From Pseudobutyrivibrio sp. ACV-2 (GTDB taxonomy: Bacteria; Bacillota; Clostridia; Lachnospirales; Lachnospiraceae), in NCBI RefSeq assembly GCF_900107545.1, contig NZ_FNQZ01000001.1, positions 310,001 to 374,000 of the forward strand: a DNA stretch of 64,000 nucleotides, in the 5' to 3' direction. This document shows positions 7,713-15,358 of the stretch, in pieces (the stretch's first letter is position 1; every line of letters begins with the position of its first letter). Under the pieces are notes generated by a model, which ran no database searches, was not told the origin of the DNA, and worked only from the letters and a program-made list of their open reading frames with translations. A program made the position numbers and the translations under genes.

Positions 7713-8456
7713 TTATTTCTGTGCAAAATAACTATCTATACCTGCGGCAATTCCTTCTGCCAGTTTATCCTGATAATCACTGTCTTCGAGTTTTTCATCA
7801 TCATCGCTATTCCTCAGATTTCCCACTCTCACAACAGCGTTTGGCACCTGGCACCAATTAATTCCAATAATGTCATCTGTTTCAATAACATCTTTGGAAT
7901 CCAAATTCTTTTCCTGCAAACAGCCTCTCAACACATCTGCCAACAATCTGCACTGGCTATAGGTTCCGTAATTATATGGATTATCTGCAGATTCGCAAAG
8001 CACAAAAATTCCTGAATCCTTTTTATTCTCACCACTGGAGTGAATGCTTAAATATAGGTCCGCAGCCATAGTATTGGCAATCATTGACCTCTCAGCGTTG
8101 TTCATGTCCACATCATTAGTATTACGTGTAAGTTCCACCTTGTAGCCAAGTTTTTTAAGCGCAGCCTCTGTTTTCTTGGCAATAGTCAAGTTTAAATCAT
8201 ACTCAGGAGTTTCTGAAAGGGCTCCCTTTGCCCCAATCAGGTCTTCCGTTTCCCATGACCATGCTCCAGGCCCAACGGATTCCTTTTTATTATTCTCAAT
8301 AGCTTGACATCCAGGATCAATAACAACAAGCTTTGCTGCAAAACTTTTTGATATAAGACCTTTGGCCTGTACATCAATGCTGTCTGCCCCAATAAAAATG
8401 CATAGGAGCATTACCATTACGAAACTGCGCAGTAAATTAAAGTTTTTCTTTCTCAT
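7713..8456 (-). CDS. Secreted N-acetylmuramoyl-L-alanine amidase-like protein, active site altered
   Basis: A 247-residue protein with an N-terminal signal peptide (MRKKNFNLLRSF then a hydrophobic stretch, about 33 residues) and one Amidase_3 domain. Working members of this family cut the sugar-peptide bond of peptidoglycan using a zinc held by His/Glu/His and a catalytic Glu. Here the first ligand motif, normally DPGH, reads IDPGCQ. The second His survives in LSIHSS. The place of the catalytic Glu near the C-terminus reads VVRVGNLRN. The fold seems kept but catalysis is doubtful. The ATG at 8456 has AAAGGGAG upstream; a longer frame opens at 8549 without such a site. Confidence 0.8.
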   Translation of the reverse strand: MRKKNFNLLRSFVMVMLLCIFIGADSIDVQAKGLISKSFAAKLVVIDPGCQAIENNKKESVGPGAWSWETEDLIGAKGALSETPEYDLNLTIAKKTEAALKKLGYKVELTRNTNDVDMNNAERSMIANTMAADLYLSIHSSGENKKDSGIFVLCESADNPYNYGTYSQCRLLADVLRGCLQEKNLDSKDVIETDDIIGINWCQVPNAVVRVGNLRNSDDDEKLEDSDYQDKLAEGIAAGIDSYFAQK

Positions 8457-8591
8457 AGATGAAACACTCCCTTTCCGATAATTTTTAGAAGAGATGAAAG
8501 AAATTAAATAAATCATCCCTATAATCATTATCGTCTTTTTGTGCTTCAATTATGTGAAAAAAATATGAACTATTGGATGTAATGAGTATTT

Positions 8592-8798
8592 TTAACCCTT
8601 TATACCACAATACTCATACCCTGCTGCTTCAACAGCAGCTTTAATGTCTGCTTCTGCCACATCGGCACTAGTCTTAATAGTAACGAGATTATCCTCATGA
8701 TTTGCTGTAGCCTCGTCAACACCTGGGATTTTTTCAAGAGTTTCCTTTACATGAGCTTCACAGTGTCCACACATCATACCTTTTACTGTAATTTCCAT
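8592..8798 (-). CDS. Possible internally initiated CopZ-like copper chaperone (in frame within copA)
   Basis: An in-frame ATG at 8798 inside copA is preceded by a seven-base AAGGAGG, the best-possible Shine-Dalgarno, 11 bases upstream. It would yield a 68-residue stand-alone HMA protein MEITVKGMMCGHCEAHVK..., the size and layout of CopZ chaperones. The rest of copA supplies the same domain as a C-terminal fusion. Whether both forms are made is inference. E. coli copA is known to make a free chaperone by another route (programmed frameshifting). Confidence 0.5.
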   Translation of the reverse strand: MEITVKGMMCGHCEAHVKETLEKIPGVDEATANHEDNLVTIKTSADVAEADIKAAVEAAGYEYCGIKG

Positions 8799-11162
8799 AT
8801 TATTCCGTTCCTCCTTAGAATTTAAAATATCATCATCAACCTTATTATTTAAAAGCTGTTTTTGATCCAATTTGTTTTTAAGCTTTTTATCCAATTTATC
8901 ACTATGTAGGTTAAATAAATTAAGCCTAAGAGCATTTGTTACAACACAAAAGCTGGATAAACTCATTGCAGCTGCTCCAAAAGTAGGATTTAACTCCCAT
9001 CCGAAAGCGTGTATATATGCGCCGGCGGCAAGTGGAATTCCTATTATATTATAGATAAATGCCCAAAATAGATTTTCATGAATATTGATTAATGTTGCAC
9101 GGCTAAGCCTTATAGCCGAAACCACATCAGTCAATCTACTTTTCATAAGAACTACGTCTGCTGAATCTATTGCCACGTCAGTTCCTGCACCTATAGCTAT
9201 TCCAATATCAGCCCTTGTGAGGGCTACAGCGTCGTTGATTCCATCACCAACCATTGCAACCTTGCCAAATTCCTGAAGATTTTTAATAACCTCTTCTTTT
9301 CCATCAGGCTTTACACCTGCCACGACCTCATCCACTCCTGCTTCTTTAGCTATAGCAGCTGCAGTCGTTGGATTATCACCTGTCAACATAACAACATGGA
9401 TTCCCATATTCTTAAGCTGCTCAATTGCTTCAGTGGAATCCTCTTTTATAACATCTGCAACAGAAATTATGCCAAGGAATTTACCATCTCCAGCAAAAAA
9501 TAATGGAGTCTCTCCTTTTTTCGCCAAAGTATCTGCTAAACCTATAAAATCAGGATTAATATCTGACACAGATTTTATCAGTTCAAGGTTTCCCCCATAT
9601 ATTTGCTTACCATCTAAAATTCCTGATAATCCGCTTCCTGTCAAAGCCTTGAAATCTGTAATTTCTGCAGGTTCCAAGCCCTCCTGCAGCCCAGCTTCAA
9701 CTATAGCCTTGGCAAGGGGATGCTCAGACTTATTTTCTATAGCGAAGGCCACTCTTAGTAAATCAACATCATCAATGCCCTCAGCTTCGAAGACTCCTAT
9801 CACCTTTGGTTCACCTTTTGTTATAGTACCGGTTTTATCCAAAGCTACAATCTGAGTCTTTCCGGTTTCCTCCAGGGAAACCGCAGTCTTAAACATTATT
9901 CCATGCTTAGCGCCCATACCATTGCCTACCATAATGGCCACAGGTGTGGCAAGACCCAAAGCACAAGGACAGCTAATTACAAGAACTGAAATTGCTCTAG
10001 CAAGAGAAAAGCCTGCTGTATGCCCCACAAGCATCCATATTACAAACGTAATAAAAGAAATGCTAATTACAACAGGAACAAAAACGCCAGAAACTTTATC
10101 TGCTATCTTTGCAATAGGCGCTTTTGTGGCAGCGGCGTCACTTACCATCTGAATAATTTGTGAAAGTGTTGTATCCTTTCCAACTCTTGTAGCTTCACAG
10201 ACAAGATAACCACTTTCATTGCTGGTGGCAGCGGATACAGTGTCATCCACTGTTTTATCTACAGGAATACTTTCTCCAGTTAAGGCTGCTTCATTTATAG
10301 CACTGCTTCCATCGATAATAATTCCATCTACAGGAATATTGTCCCCAGGCTTTACTACAAATCTGTCGCCTATTTTAACCTGCTCAATTGGGACTACTAT
10401 CTCCTTTCCATCTCTAAGAAGTACCGCCGATTTAGGGGCCAGTTTCATTAAATCCTTAAGTGCATTGGTCGTACGGCCCTTAGAAATTGACTCTAACATC
10501 TTCCCAACAGTAATGAGAGTAAGAATCATTGCCGCCGATTCGAAATAGAATTCATTCATCAAATCCATAACCTTCTCTTGATCCCCATTTACCTGGGCAA
10601 CAGTCATGGCAAACAACGCATACATGCTATAAACGAAAGAGGCTGCACTACCCAAAGCAACCAAAGTATCCATATTTGGAGCTTTGTGTATTAGTCCTCT
10701 AAATCCACTTATAAAGAATTTTTGATTAATAACCATAATAAGGCCAGCAAAAATCATCTCATATAGCCCCATTCCGATATGGTTACCACTCAAAAATGAT
10801 GGCAATGGCCATCCCCACATATGTGCTCCCATGCTAACATACATAAGGGGCAATAAAAGAATTATGGAAGCTATTAATCTGTTCTTAAGCTTAGGAGTTT
10901 CAGTATCTTTTAATGCATCATCATAGTTTGGAATAGATGTCTGGTTAGAAAAATTTTGATTAGAATCTATTAGTGAAGCTCCATAACCCGCCTTTTCTAT
11001 AGCCTCTATTATTTGTCTTGGATCAGCATTGCCTTCCACTCCCATAGAATTTGTAAGCAAGCTTACACTGCAACTTTCAACTCCGGGGACTAAAGCTACC
11101 GCCTTCTCCACTCTTGCCTGGCAAGCCGCACAGCTCATGCCAGTTACGTTATATTTTTCCAT
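8592..11162 (-). CDS. copA: Copper-translocating P1B-type ATPase with C-terminal HMA domain
   Basis: An 856-residue membrane pump that exports Cu(I) using ATP. In order it shows an N-terminal HMA domain (GMSCAAC), transmembrane helices, the actuator motif TGES, the metal-binding SCPCALGLATP, the phosphorylation motif DKTGT, the SEHPLAKAI motif, GDGINDA and terminal helices. After an asparagine/lysine-rich linker there is a second HMA domain (GMMCGHC). The C-terminal HMA is unusual and looks like a fused CopZ. The start at 11162 is chosen because the upstream ATG at 11198 would lie in the -10 box. No copper regulator gene is adjacent. Confidence 0.95.
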   Translation of the reverse strand: MEKYNVTGMSCAACQARVEKAVALVPGVESCSVSLLTNSMGVEGNADPRQIIEAIEKAGYGASLIDSNQNFSNQTSIPNYDDALKDTETPKLKNRLIASIILLLPLMYVSMGAHMWGWPLPSFLSGNHIGMGLYEMIFAGLIMVINQKFFISGFRGLIHKAPNMDTLVALGSAASFVYSMYALFAMTVAQVNGDQEKVMDLMNEFYFESAAMILTLITVGKMLESISKGRTTNALKDLMKLAPKSAVLLRDGKEIVVPIEQVKIGDRFVVKPGDNIPVDGIIIDGSSAINEAALTGESIPVDKTVDDTVSAATSNESGYLVCEATRVGKDTTLSQIIQMVSDAAATKAPIAKIADKVSGVFVPVVISISFITFVIWMLVGHTAGFSLARAISVLVISCPCALGLATPVAIMVGNGMGAKHGIMFKTAVSLEETGKTQIVALDKTGTITKGEPKVIGVFEAEGIDDVDLLRVAFAIENKSEHPLAKAIVEAGLQEGLEPAEITDFKALTGSGLSGILDGKQIYGGNLELIKSVSDINPDFIGLADTLAKKGETPLFFAGDGKFLGIISVADVIKEDSTEAIEQLKNMGIHVVMLTGDNPTTAAAIAKEAGVDEVVAGVKPDGKEEVIKNLQEFGKVAMVGDGINDAVALTRADIGIAIGAGTDVAIDSADVVLMKSRLTDVVSAIRLSRATLINIHENLFWAFIYNIIGIPLAAGAYIHAFGWELNPTFGAAAMSLSSFCVVTNALRLNLFNLHSDKLDKKLKNKLDQKQLLNNKVDDDILNSKEERNNMEITVKGMMCGHCEAHVKETLEKIPGVDEATANHEDNLVTIKTSADVAEADIKAAVEAAGYEYCGIKG

Positions 11163-11196
11163 TACAATAACCTCATGTTCGTTTAATCTAACCATC

Positions 11197-11225
11197 ATAT
11201 TACTACAAACATAGATTTATCGCAA
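11197..11225 (-). promoter_or_regulatory. Predicted promoter of copA
   Basis: Minus-strand TTGCGA (11220-11225), a 17-base spacer and TAATAT (11197-11202) are placed about 35 bases before the copA ATG. No clear CopY or CsoR palindrome was recognised. Confidence 0.5.
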
Positions 11226-11257
11226 TTAATCAGTTTTTTCTGAGTACCGCACAAAAA

Positions 11258-11286
11258 TAAGACCCTTTGATAAACAAAGGGCCTTA
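11258..11286 (-). terminator. Terminator of galE
   Basis: A stem of 7 bp plus 4 bp with one mismatch (TAAG-x-CCCTTTG around ATAAA) is followed on the minus strand by TTATTTTTGT, starting 16 bases after the galE stop. Confidence 0.8.
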
Positions 11287-11302
11287 TAATCAGCATATTA
11301 AA

Positions 11303-12319
11303 TTAATCATCATATCCGTTAGGATTATTCTTCTGCCATCTCCATGAGTCTGCGCACATTTCCTTAATGCCGTATTCTGCTGTCCAACCAAGCTCTTCTT
11401 TAGCTTTTGTAGCATCTGAATAGCATGTGGCAATATCACCAGCACGACGTGGCTTTATAGAATATGGAATCTTGATATCGTTTGCTTCCTCAAAATTCTT
11501 GACAATATCAAGAACTGAGTAGCCTACACCTGTACCAAGGTTGTAAATCTTGAGACCTGCATTCTCCTCGATTTTCTTGAGAGCCTTTACATGTCCCTTT
11601 GCAAGATCTACTACATGGATATAGTCACGTACGCCTGTGCCATCTGGCGTATCATAATCATTTCCGAATACACCAAGCTCAGGAAGCTTTCCTACTGCTA
11701 CCTGTGTGATGTATGGCATAAGGTTGTTTGGAATACCATTTGGATTCTCGCCCATTGTTCCAGATGGATGTGCTCCAATTGGATTAAAGTAACGAAGAAG
11801 AACTACATTCCATTCAGGATCAGCTTTTTGCATATCTGAAAGAATCTGCTCAAGCATTGACTTTGTCCATCCATATGGGTTTGTGCACTGTCCCTTAGGG
11901 CAGTTTTCTGTAATAGGAATCTCTGCTGGATCACCATAAACTGTTGCTGATGAAGAGAAAATGATGTTCTTGCAGTTATGCTTGCGCATTACATCTACAA
12001 GAGTAAGTGTTCCAGCGATGTTGTTCTCATAGTATTCCCAAGGCTTTACAACTGACTCACCAACAGCCTTAAGGCCTGCAAAATGAATACAAGAATCAAG
12101 CTGCTCCTTCTCGAATACTTCATTTAATCTATCTCTATCTAAGATATCGCCTTTATAAAACTTTACTGGCTTTCCTGTGATAGCCTCGACTCTCTCTAAT
12201 GACTTCTCGGAAGCGTTAGAAAGATTGTCATAAACAACTACATCATAGCCTGCCTGCTGAAGTTCAACGCATGTGTGGCTGCCAATGAAGCCAGCTCCGC
12301 CTGTAACTAAAATTGCCAT
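11303..12319 (-). CDS. galE: UDP-glucose 4-epimerase
   Basis: A 338-residue short-chain dehydrogenase-type enzyme that interconverts UDP-glucose and UDP-galactose for galactose use and for cell-surface polysaccharide. It shows the NAD-binding [10 protein letters not shown] at residues 6-15, the SSATVYG segment and the catalytic YGWTK (YxxxK). AAAGGAGG precedes the ATG. It stands as a single-gene unit between a sugar-transporter remnant upstream and copA downstream, with its own terminator. Confidence 0.96.
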   Translation of the reverse strand: MAILVTGGAGFIGSHTCVELQQAGYDVVVYDNLSNASEKSLERVEAITGKPVKFYKGDILDRDRLNEVFEKEQLDSCIHFAGLKAVGESVVKPWEYYENNIAGTLTLVDVMRKHNCKNIIFSSSATVYGDPAEIPITENCPKGQCTNPYGWTKSMLEQILSDMQKADPEWNVVLLRYFNPIGAHPSGTMGENPNGIPNNLMPYITQVAVGKLPELGVFGNDYDTPDGTGVRDYIHVVDLAKGHVKALKKIEENAGLKIYNLGTGVGYSVLDIVKNFEEANDIKIPYSIKPRRAGDIATCYSDATKAKEELGWTAEYGIKEMCADSWRWQKNNPNGYDD

Positions 12320-12436
12320 AACAAATACCTCCTTTAATTCGTTAACGTCTATAGATTATCAGAAACATAACAAATTTAAAAGAATTATTTTTAACAAATG
12401 TTAGTTACTCTAACATAATACTCATAGTTAATATGT

Positions 12437-13096
12437 TTATCCTTTAACTGAACCTGATAAACCTTCAACATAATATTTCTGCAAACTGATGAATAATGCA
12501 GCAATTGGTATAGAAATCAGTACAGCGCCTGCAGCAAACTGCTTGAAGTATTTATCAATGTTATCCTGCGTAAGCATTCCATAAAGCCCCATAGCTATTG
12601 TATATCTGTCTGACTTATCTCCTAAGATAACGCTGGCAAAAATATAATCTGCCCATGGTGCGATAAATGAAGTCAAAATAGTGTAAATAATTATAGGCTT
12701 TGAAATTGGAATAGTAATCTTTGTAAACATTTTAAATGGGCTTGCCCCATCAATACGAGCGCTCTCGTAAAGGTATGCAGGAATATTAGTGAGGATTCCT
12801 GTAGCGATAAGCATTGTATACGGAATACCAATCCACATATTAGCTACTATTACAGTCACTCTCGCCCAATTTGCATCAGTTAAAAATGGAAGTGGACTTG
12901 TAATAAATCCCATAGGCATTACTGTAAAAATCAAGAGTCCAAGTAAAGGGACAAATAACAACAGCTTATGAATATCTCTATCTAATAATGCCTTTATCTC
13001 TTCTCTAAAGCTTTCAACCTTTCTGCCATTTTTTAGCTCTATTACTGCCTTTCCTGAAGTAATGCTGCTTCGCCATAGAATATAGAAATTTTCAAT
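12437..13096 (-). pseudogene. Remnant of maltose-type ABC permeases: malF/malG chimera
   Basis: The open frame runs stop to stop (about 219 codons) with no ATG or GTG start before 12961, where only a TTG without a ribosome site is found. The N-terminal third resembles a cytoplasmic-to-first-helix part of MalF-type permeases (FREEIKALLDRDIHKLLLF). It then jumps straight to the late MalF segment VTVIVANMWIGIPYTML. From the EAA-loop sequence ESARIDGAS onward it matches MalG-type permeases, ending in the MalG-like tail KYYVEGLSGSVKG. Intact MalF or MalG proteins are 280-450 residues. No binding-protein or partner permease gene is next to it. Confidence 0.75.
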
Positions 13097-13176
13097 TTAG
13101 GTGTACCGCTTAACCTTTCTAGAAAACCAATACACAATATAGATTTAAGTGTTACATTATTAAAATAGAAAAAAAA

Positions 13177-13204
13177 ATAGACCTGAGAATAATCCCAAGT
13201 CTAT
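13177..13204 (-). terminator. Terminator of infC-rpmI-rplT
   Basis: An 11-bp stem with two wobble pairs and a six-base loop is followed on the minus strand by a run of nine T residues, 21 bases after the rplT stop. Confidence 0.9.
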
Positions 13205-13225
13205 CAAAATAATCATGTTAAAAGA

Positions 13226-13585
13226 TTAAGCTGCAACCTTAGCCTTTGCAACCTCAACGAGCTTTGCAAATCCTTCAGCATCATTAACAGCGAGCTCAGC
13301 GAGCATCTTTCTGTTCATCTCAACACCTGCAAGCTTAAGGCCGTACATGAACTTAGAGTATGAAAGTCCATTGATACGAGCTGCAGCATTGATACGAGCG
13401 ATCCAGAGCTGTCTGAACTGTCTCTTCTTCTGCTTTCTACCTGCATATGATGATGTAAGAGCACGCATAACTGACTGCTTAGCAACACGATACTGCTTGC
13501 TTCTTGCGCCTCTATAACCCTTTGCTAACTTTAATGTTCTATTGTGTCTTTTCTTAGCGTTTAATCCGCCTTTTACTCTTGCCAT
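13226..13585 (-). CDS. rplT: 50S ribosomal protein L20
   Basis: A 119-residue basic protein, [20 protein letters not shown] at the N-terminus, exactly as in bacterial L20. It organises 23S rRNA early in large-subunit assembly. In Firmicutes it also represses its own operon by binding the infC leader; a matching leader is visible at 14356-14500. It is the last gene of the operon and has a GGAGG ribosome site. Confidence 0.98.
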   Translation of the reverse strand: MARVKGGLNAKKRHNRTLKLAKGYRGARSKQYRVAKQSVMRALTSSYAGRKQKKRQFRQLWIARINAAARINGLSYSKFMYGLKLAGVEMNRKMLAELAVNDAEGFAKLVEVAKAKVAA

Positions 13586-13629
13586 TTTAAATTCCTCCTA
13601 ACCAAATAAATAACCGTACTAACTATATC

Positions 13630-13827
13630 TTAGAGATATGGAAGCACTTTCTTCATGTTCTTTACGTTTGTTGAATCAACAATTGCAGACTGACGAAGAT
13701 TTCTCTTTCTCTTTGTAGTCTTCTTGGTTAAGATGTGGCTCTTGTATGCCTTGTTTCTCTTAAGCTTTCCTGTTCCTGTTACCTTAAAGCGCTTTGCAGC
13801 TGCTCTTCTTGTCTTCATCTTTGGCAT
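13630..13827 (-). CDS. rpmI: 50S ribosomal protein L35
   Basis: A 65-residue very basic protein beginning [20 protein letters not shown], the L35 signature region. It is the middle gene of infC-rpmI-rplT, 18 bases after infC and with AGGAGG before the ATG. Confidence 0.97.
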   Translation of the reverse strand: MPKMKTRRAAAKRFKVTGTGKLKRNKAYKSHILTKKTTKRKRNLRQSAIVDSTNVKNMKKVLPYL

Positions 13828-13845
13828 GATAATTTTCCTCCTGTA

Positions 13846-14355
13846 TTACGATTTCTTTTCTGTAAGCACCAGGCTCATACTACGACCTTCAATCTTTGGT
13901 GCCTTTTCCACTACTGCAACATCAGCAAGTGCCTCTGCAAAATCATCAAGGATGTGCTTAGAGGACTGCATATGAGCCATCTCACGTCCACGGAAACGAA
14001 GTGTTACCTTTACCTTGTCTCCCTTTGAGATGAACTTCTTAGCTGCATTTACCTTTGTGTTCATATCATTAGCATCAATGTTTGGAGACATACGAATCTC
14101 TTTAACCTCAACAACATGCTGCTTTTTCTTGGCTTCCTTTTCCCTACGAGCCTGCTCATAACGGAATTTACCGTAATCTACGATTTTGCAGACTGGTGGA
14201 TTAGCCTTTGGTGAAATCTTAACGAGATCTAAGCCCTCGTCGTCGGCTAACTTTTGTGCTTCTCTAGCTGACATAATGCCAAGCTGTTCCCCATCTGAGC
14301 CAATTACACGAACCTCTTTGTCACGAATCTGCTCATTAATCATTAAATCGCTAAT
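13846..14355 (-). CDS. infC: Translation initiation factor IF-3 (AUU start codon)
   Basis: IF-3 binds the 30S subunit, prevents premature 50S joining and checks start-codon choice. Both IF-3 domains are present: the N-terminal MINEQIRDKEVRVIGSDGEQ region and the C-terminal KVKVTLRFRGRE region. The first ATG (14343) is 19 bases from the GGAGG site, too far. An in-frame ATT at 14355 has ideal seven-base spacing and adds four codons (start-Ser-Asp-Leu) before that Met. AUU starts on infC are established in E. coli and other bacteria and let IF-3 limit its own synthesis, so I place the start there (169 residues). Confidence 0.95.
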   Translation of the reverse strand: MSDLMINEQIRDKEVRVIGSDGEQLGIMSAREAQKLADDEGLDLVKISPKANPPVCKIVDYGKFRYEQARREKEAKKKQHVVEVKEIRMSPNIDANDMNTKVNAAKKFISKGDKVKVTLRFRGREMAHMQSSKHILDDFAEALADVAVVEKAPKIEGRSMSLVLTEKKS

Positions 14356-14500
14356 GGTAATACCTCCAAAAATAAAAAAATAGTGGATACAGAATATCCA
14401 CCATAAATCATCACAAACAAGGTTTGTGTGAAATATAAAACCCGAGTCACTAATAAATGTGCTAAGGTGAGAGTGGATACTCTACTTTGTTTTCACAACA
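14356..14500 (-). promoter_or_regulatory. L20-type leader with attenuator upstream of infC
   Basis: Just before the infC ribosome site is a terminator: stem GTGGATA/TATCCAC (14395-14401 with 14383-14389), five-base loop, then TATTTTTTT on the minus strand. The 9-base plus-strand word AGTGGATAC occurs twice, at 14382-14390 and 14472-14480. The upstream copy can therefore pair with the terminator's 5' arm instead and form an antiterminator. Two further small hairpins lie between (CACAAAC/GTTTGTG, 14412-14428; AGAGT/ACTCT near 14470-14484). This is the arrangement known from the Firmicutes L20 leader. Confidence 0.75.
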
Positions 14501-14505
14501 TAGTT

Positions 14506-14534
14506 AATTTAACATATATATTTATATACGTCAA
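14506..14534 (-). promoter_or_regulatory. Predicted promoter of the infC operon
   Basis: Minus-strand TTGACG (14529-14534), a 17-base spacer and TAAATT (14506-14511) are followed by the attenuated leader. It starts only nine bases after the stop of the upstream HAD gene. Confidence 0.55.
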
Positions 14535-14542
14535 TAATAATT

Positions 14543-15358
14543 TTATAGAAAATATTTATAGATAACTTCGGCTATACCACCATGGTTGTTATCATTTTCA
14601 GTAACATAGTCTGCTACTTCTTTAAGCTCCTCACGTCCGTTTGACATGGCTACACCAACTCCTGCCACTGTTACCATGCTTATATCATTTCTTTCATCGC
14701 CTACGCAAACTGTATCAGAAACAGGAATATCAAGGATGGACGCAAGTTTTAACACCCCATCACCCTTTCCTGTGCCCTTTTTTATATACTCCATGAAAGC
14801 ATAATGTGAAAAGAAGCTTTCAAACCTATCGCCAAAAATTGCTTCATGCTCATCCTTAAACGCCTGAAGAGCCTCAGGATGATCATAATCAATAGCAATA
14901 AGTTTTGTTATATTTTTTCCTTTAAGTTCATCTACACTATTAAGGTAAACCAGTTGCTCTCCGGAAAGCTTTTTATAGCTTTCAATGAACCAGTTATCGT
15001 TAAAGGTGTAAATGTGTGTGGCATCGAAGGTAACACATGTGAATCCACATTTTAAAACTTCTGTGATGACCTCTCTCACATCGTCATTATTGATATAGTC
15101 ACCAAACAATTCCTTATTAGAGGAATATTCAGTTCCAATTACTCCCTGATGTCCTAAAATAAATACGTTATCTCTGTCAAATTCAGAATATACTGACAGG
15201 ATTTCTCTAAGTGCATGATTGGGTCTGCCTGTGTTAAATGCAAAGGCATGACCTGCGTCTAAAAGCTTTGTGATTGCTTCTAAATTTTCCTTTGAAATAG
15301 TTTTGTCGTCATTAAATAGTGTACCGTCCATATCAACGGCCAATAGCTTTCTACTCAT
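14543..15358 (-). CDS. Cof-type HAD-superfamily phosphatase
   Basis: A 271-residue sugar-phosphate or nucleotide phosphatase of HAD subfamily IIB. Motif I is DMDGTLFND (residues 9-17, nucleophile Asp9) and motif IV is CVGDERNDISM, with a C2 cap between. Substrate cannot be told from sequence. The chosen ATG at 15358 overlaps the end of ppk by eight bases and has GAGG seven bases upstream. A longer reading to 15424 would run deep into ppk. The overlap suggests translation coupled to ppk. Confidence 0.88.
   Translation of the reverse strand: MSRKLLAVDMDGTLFNDDKTISKENLEAITKLLDAGHAFAFNTGRPNHALREILSVYSEFDRDNVFILGHQGVIGTEYSSNKELFGDYINNDDVREVITEVLKCGFTCVTFDATHIYTFNDNWFIESYKKLSGEQLVYLNSVDELKGKNITKLIAIDYDHPEALQAFKDEHEAIFGDRFESFFSHYAFMEYIKKGTGKGDGVLKLASILDIPVSDTVCVGDERNDISMVTVAGVGVAMSNGREELKEVADYVTENDNNHGGIAEVIYKYFL

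Noticed and set aside
11163-11198. Longer CopA N-terminus starting at 11198
   Set aside because: The ATG falls in the predicted -10 box and has no ribosome site; the ATG at 11162 gives the conserved HMA start.
11160-11225. CopY- or CsoR-type operator in front of copA
   Set aside because: No palindrome close enough to the known boxes was found.
13724-14028. Overlapping plus-strand ORFs opposite rpmI and infC
   Set aside because: Antisense shadows of conserved ribosomal genes without start signals.
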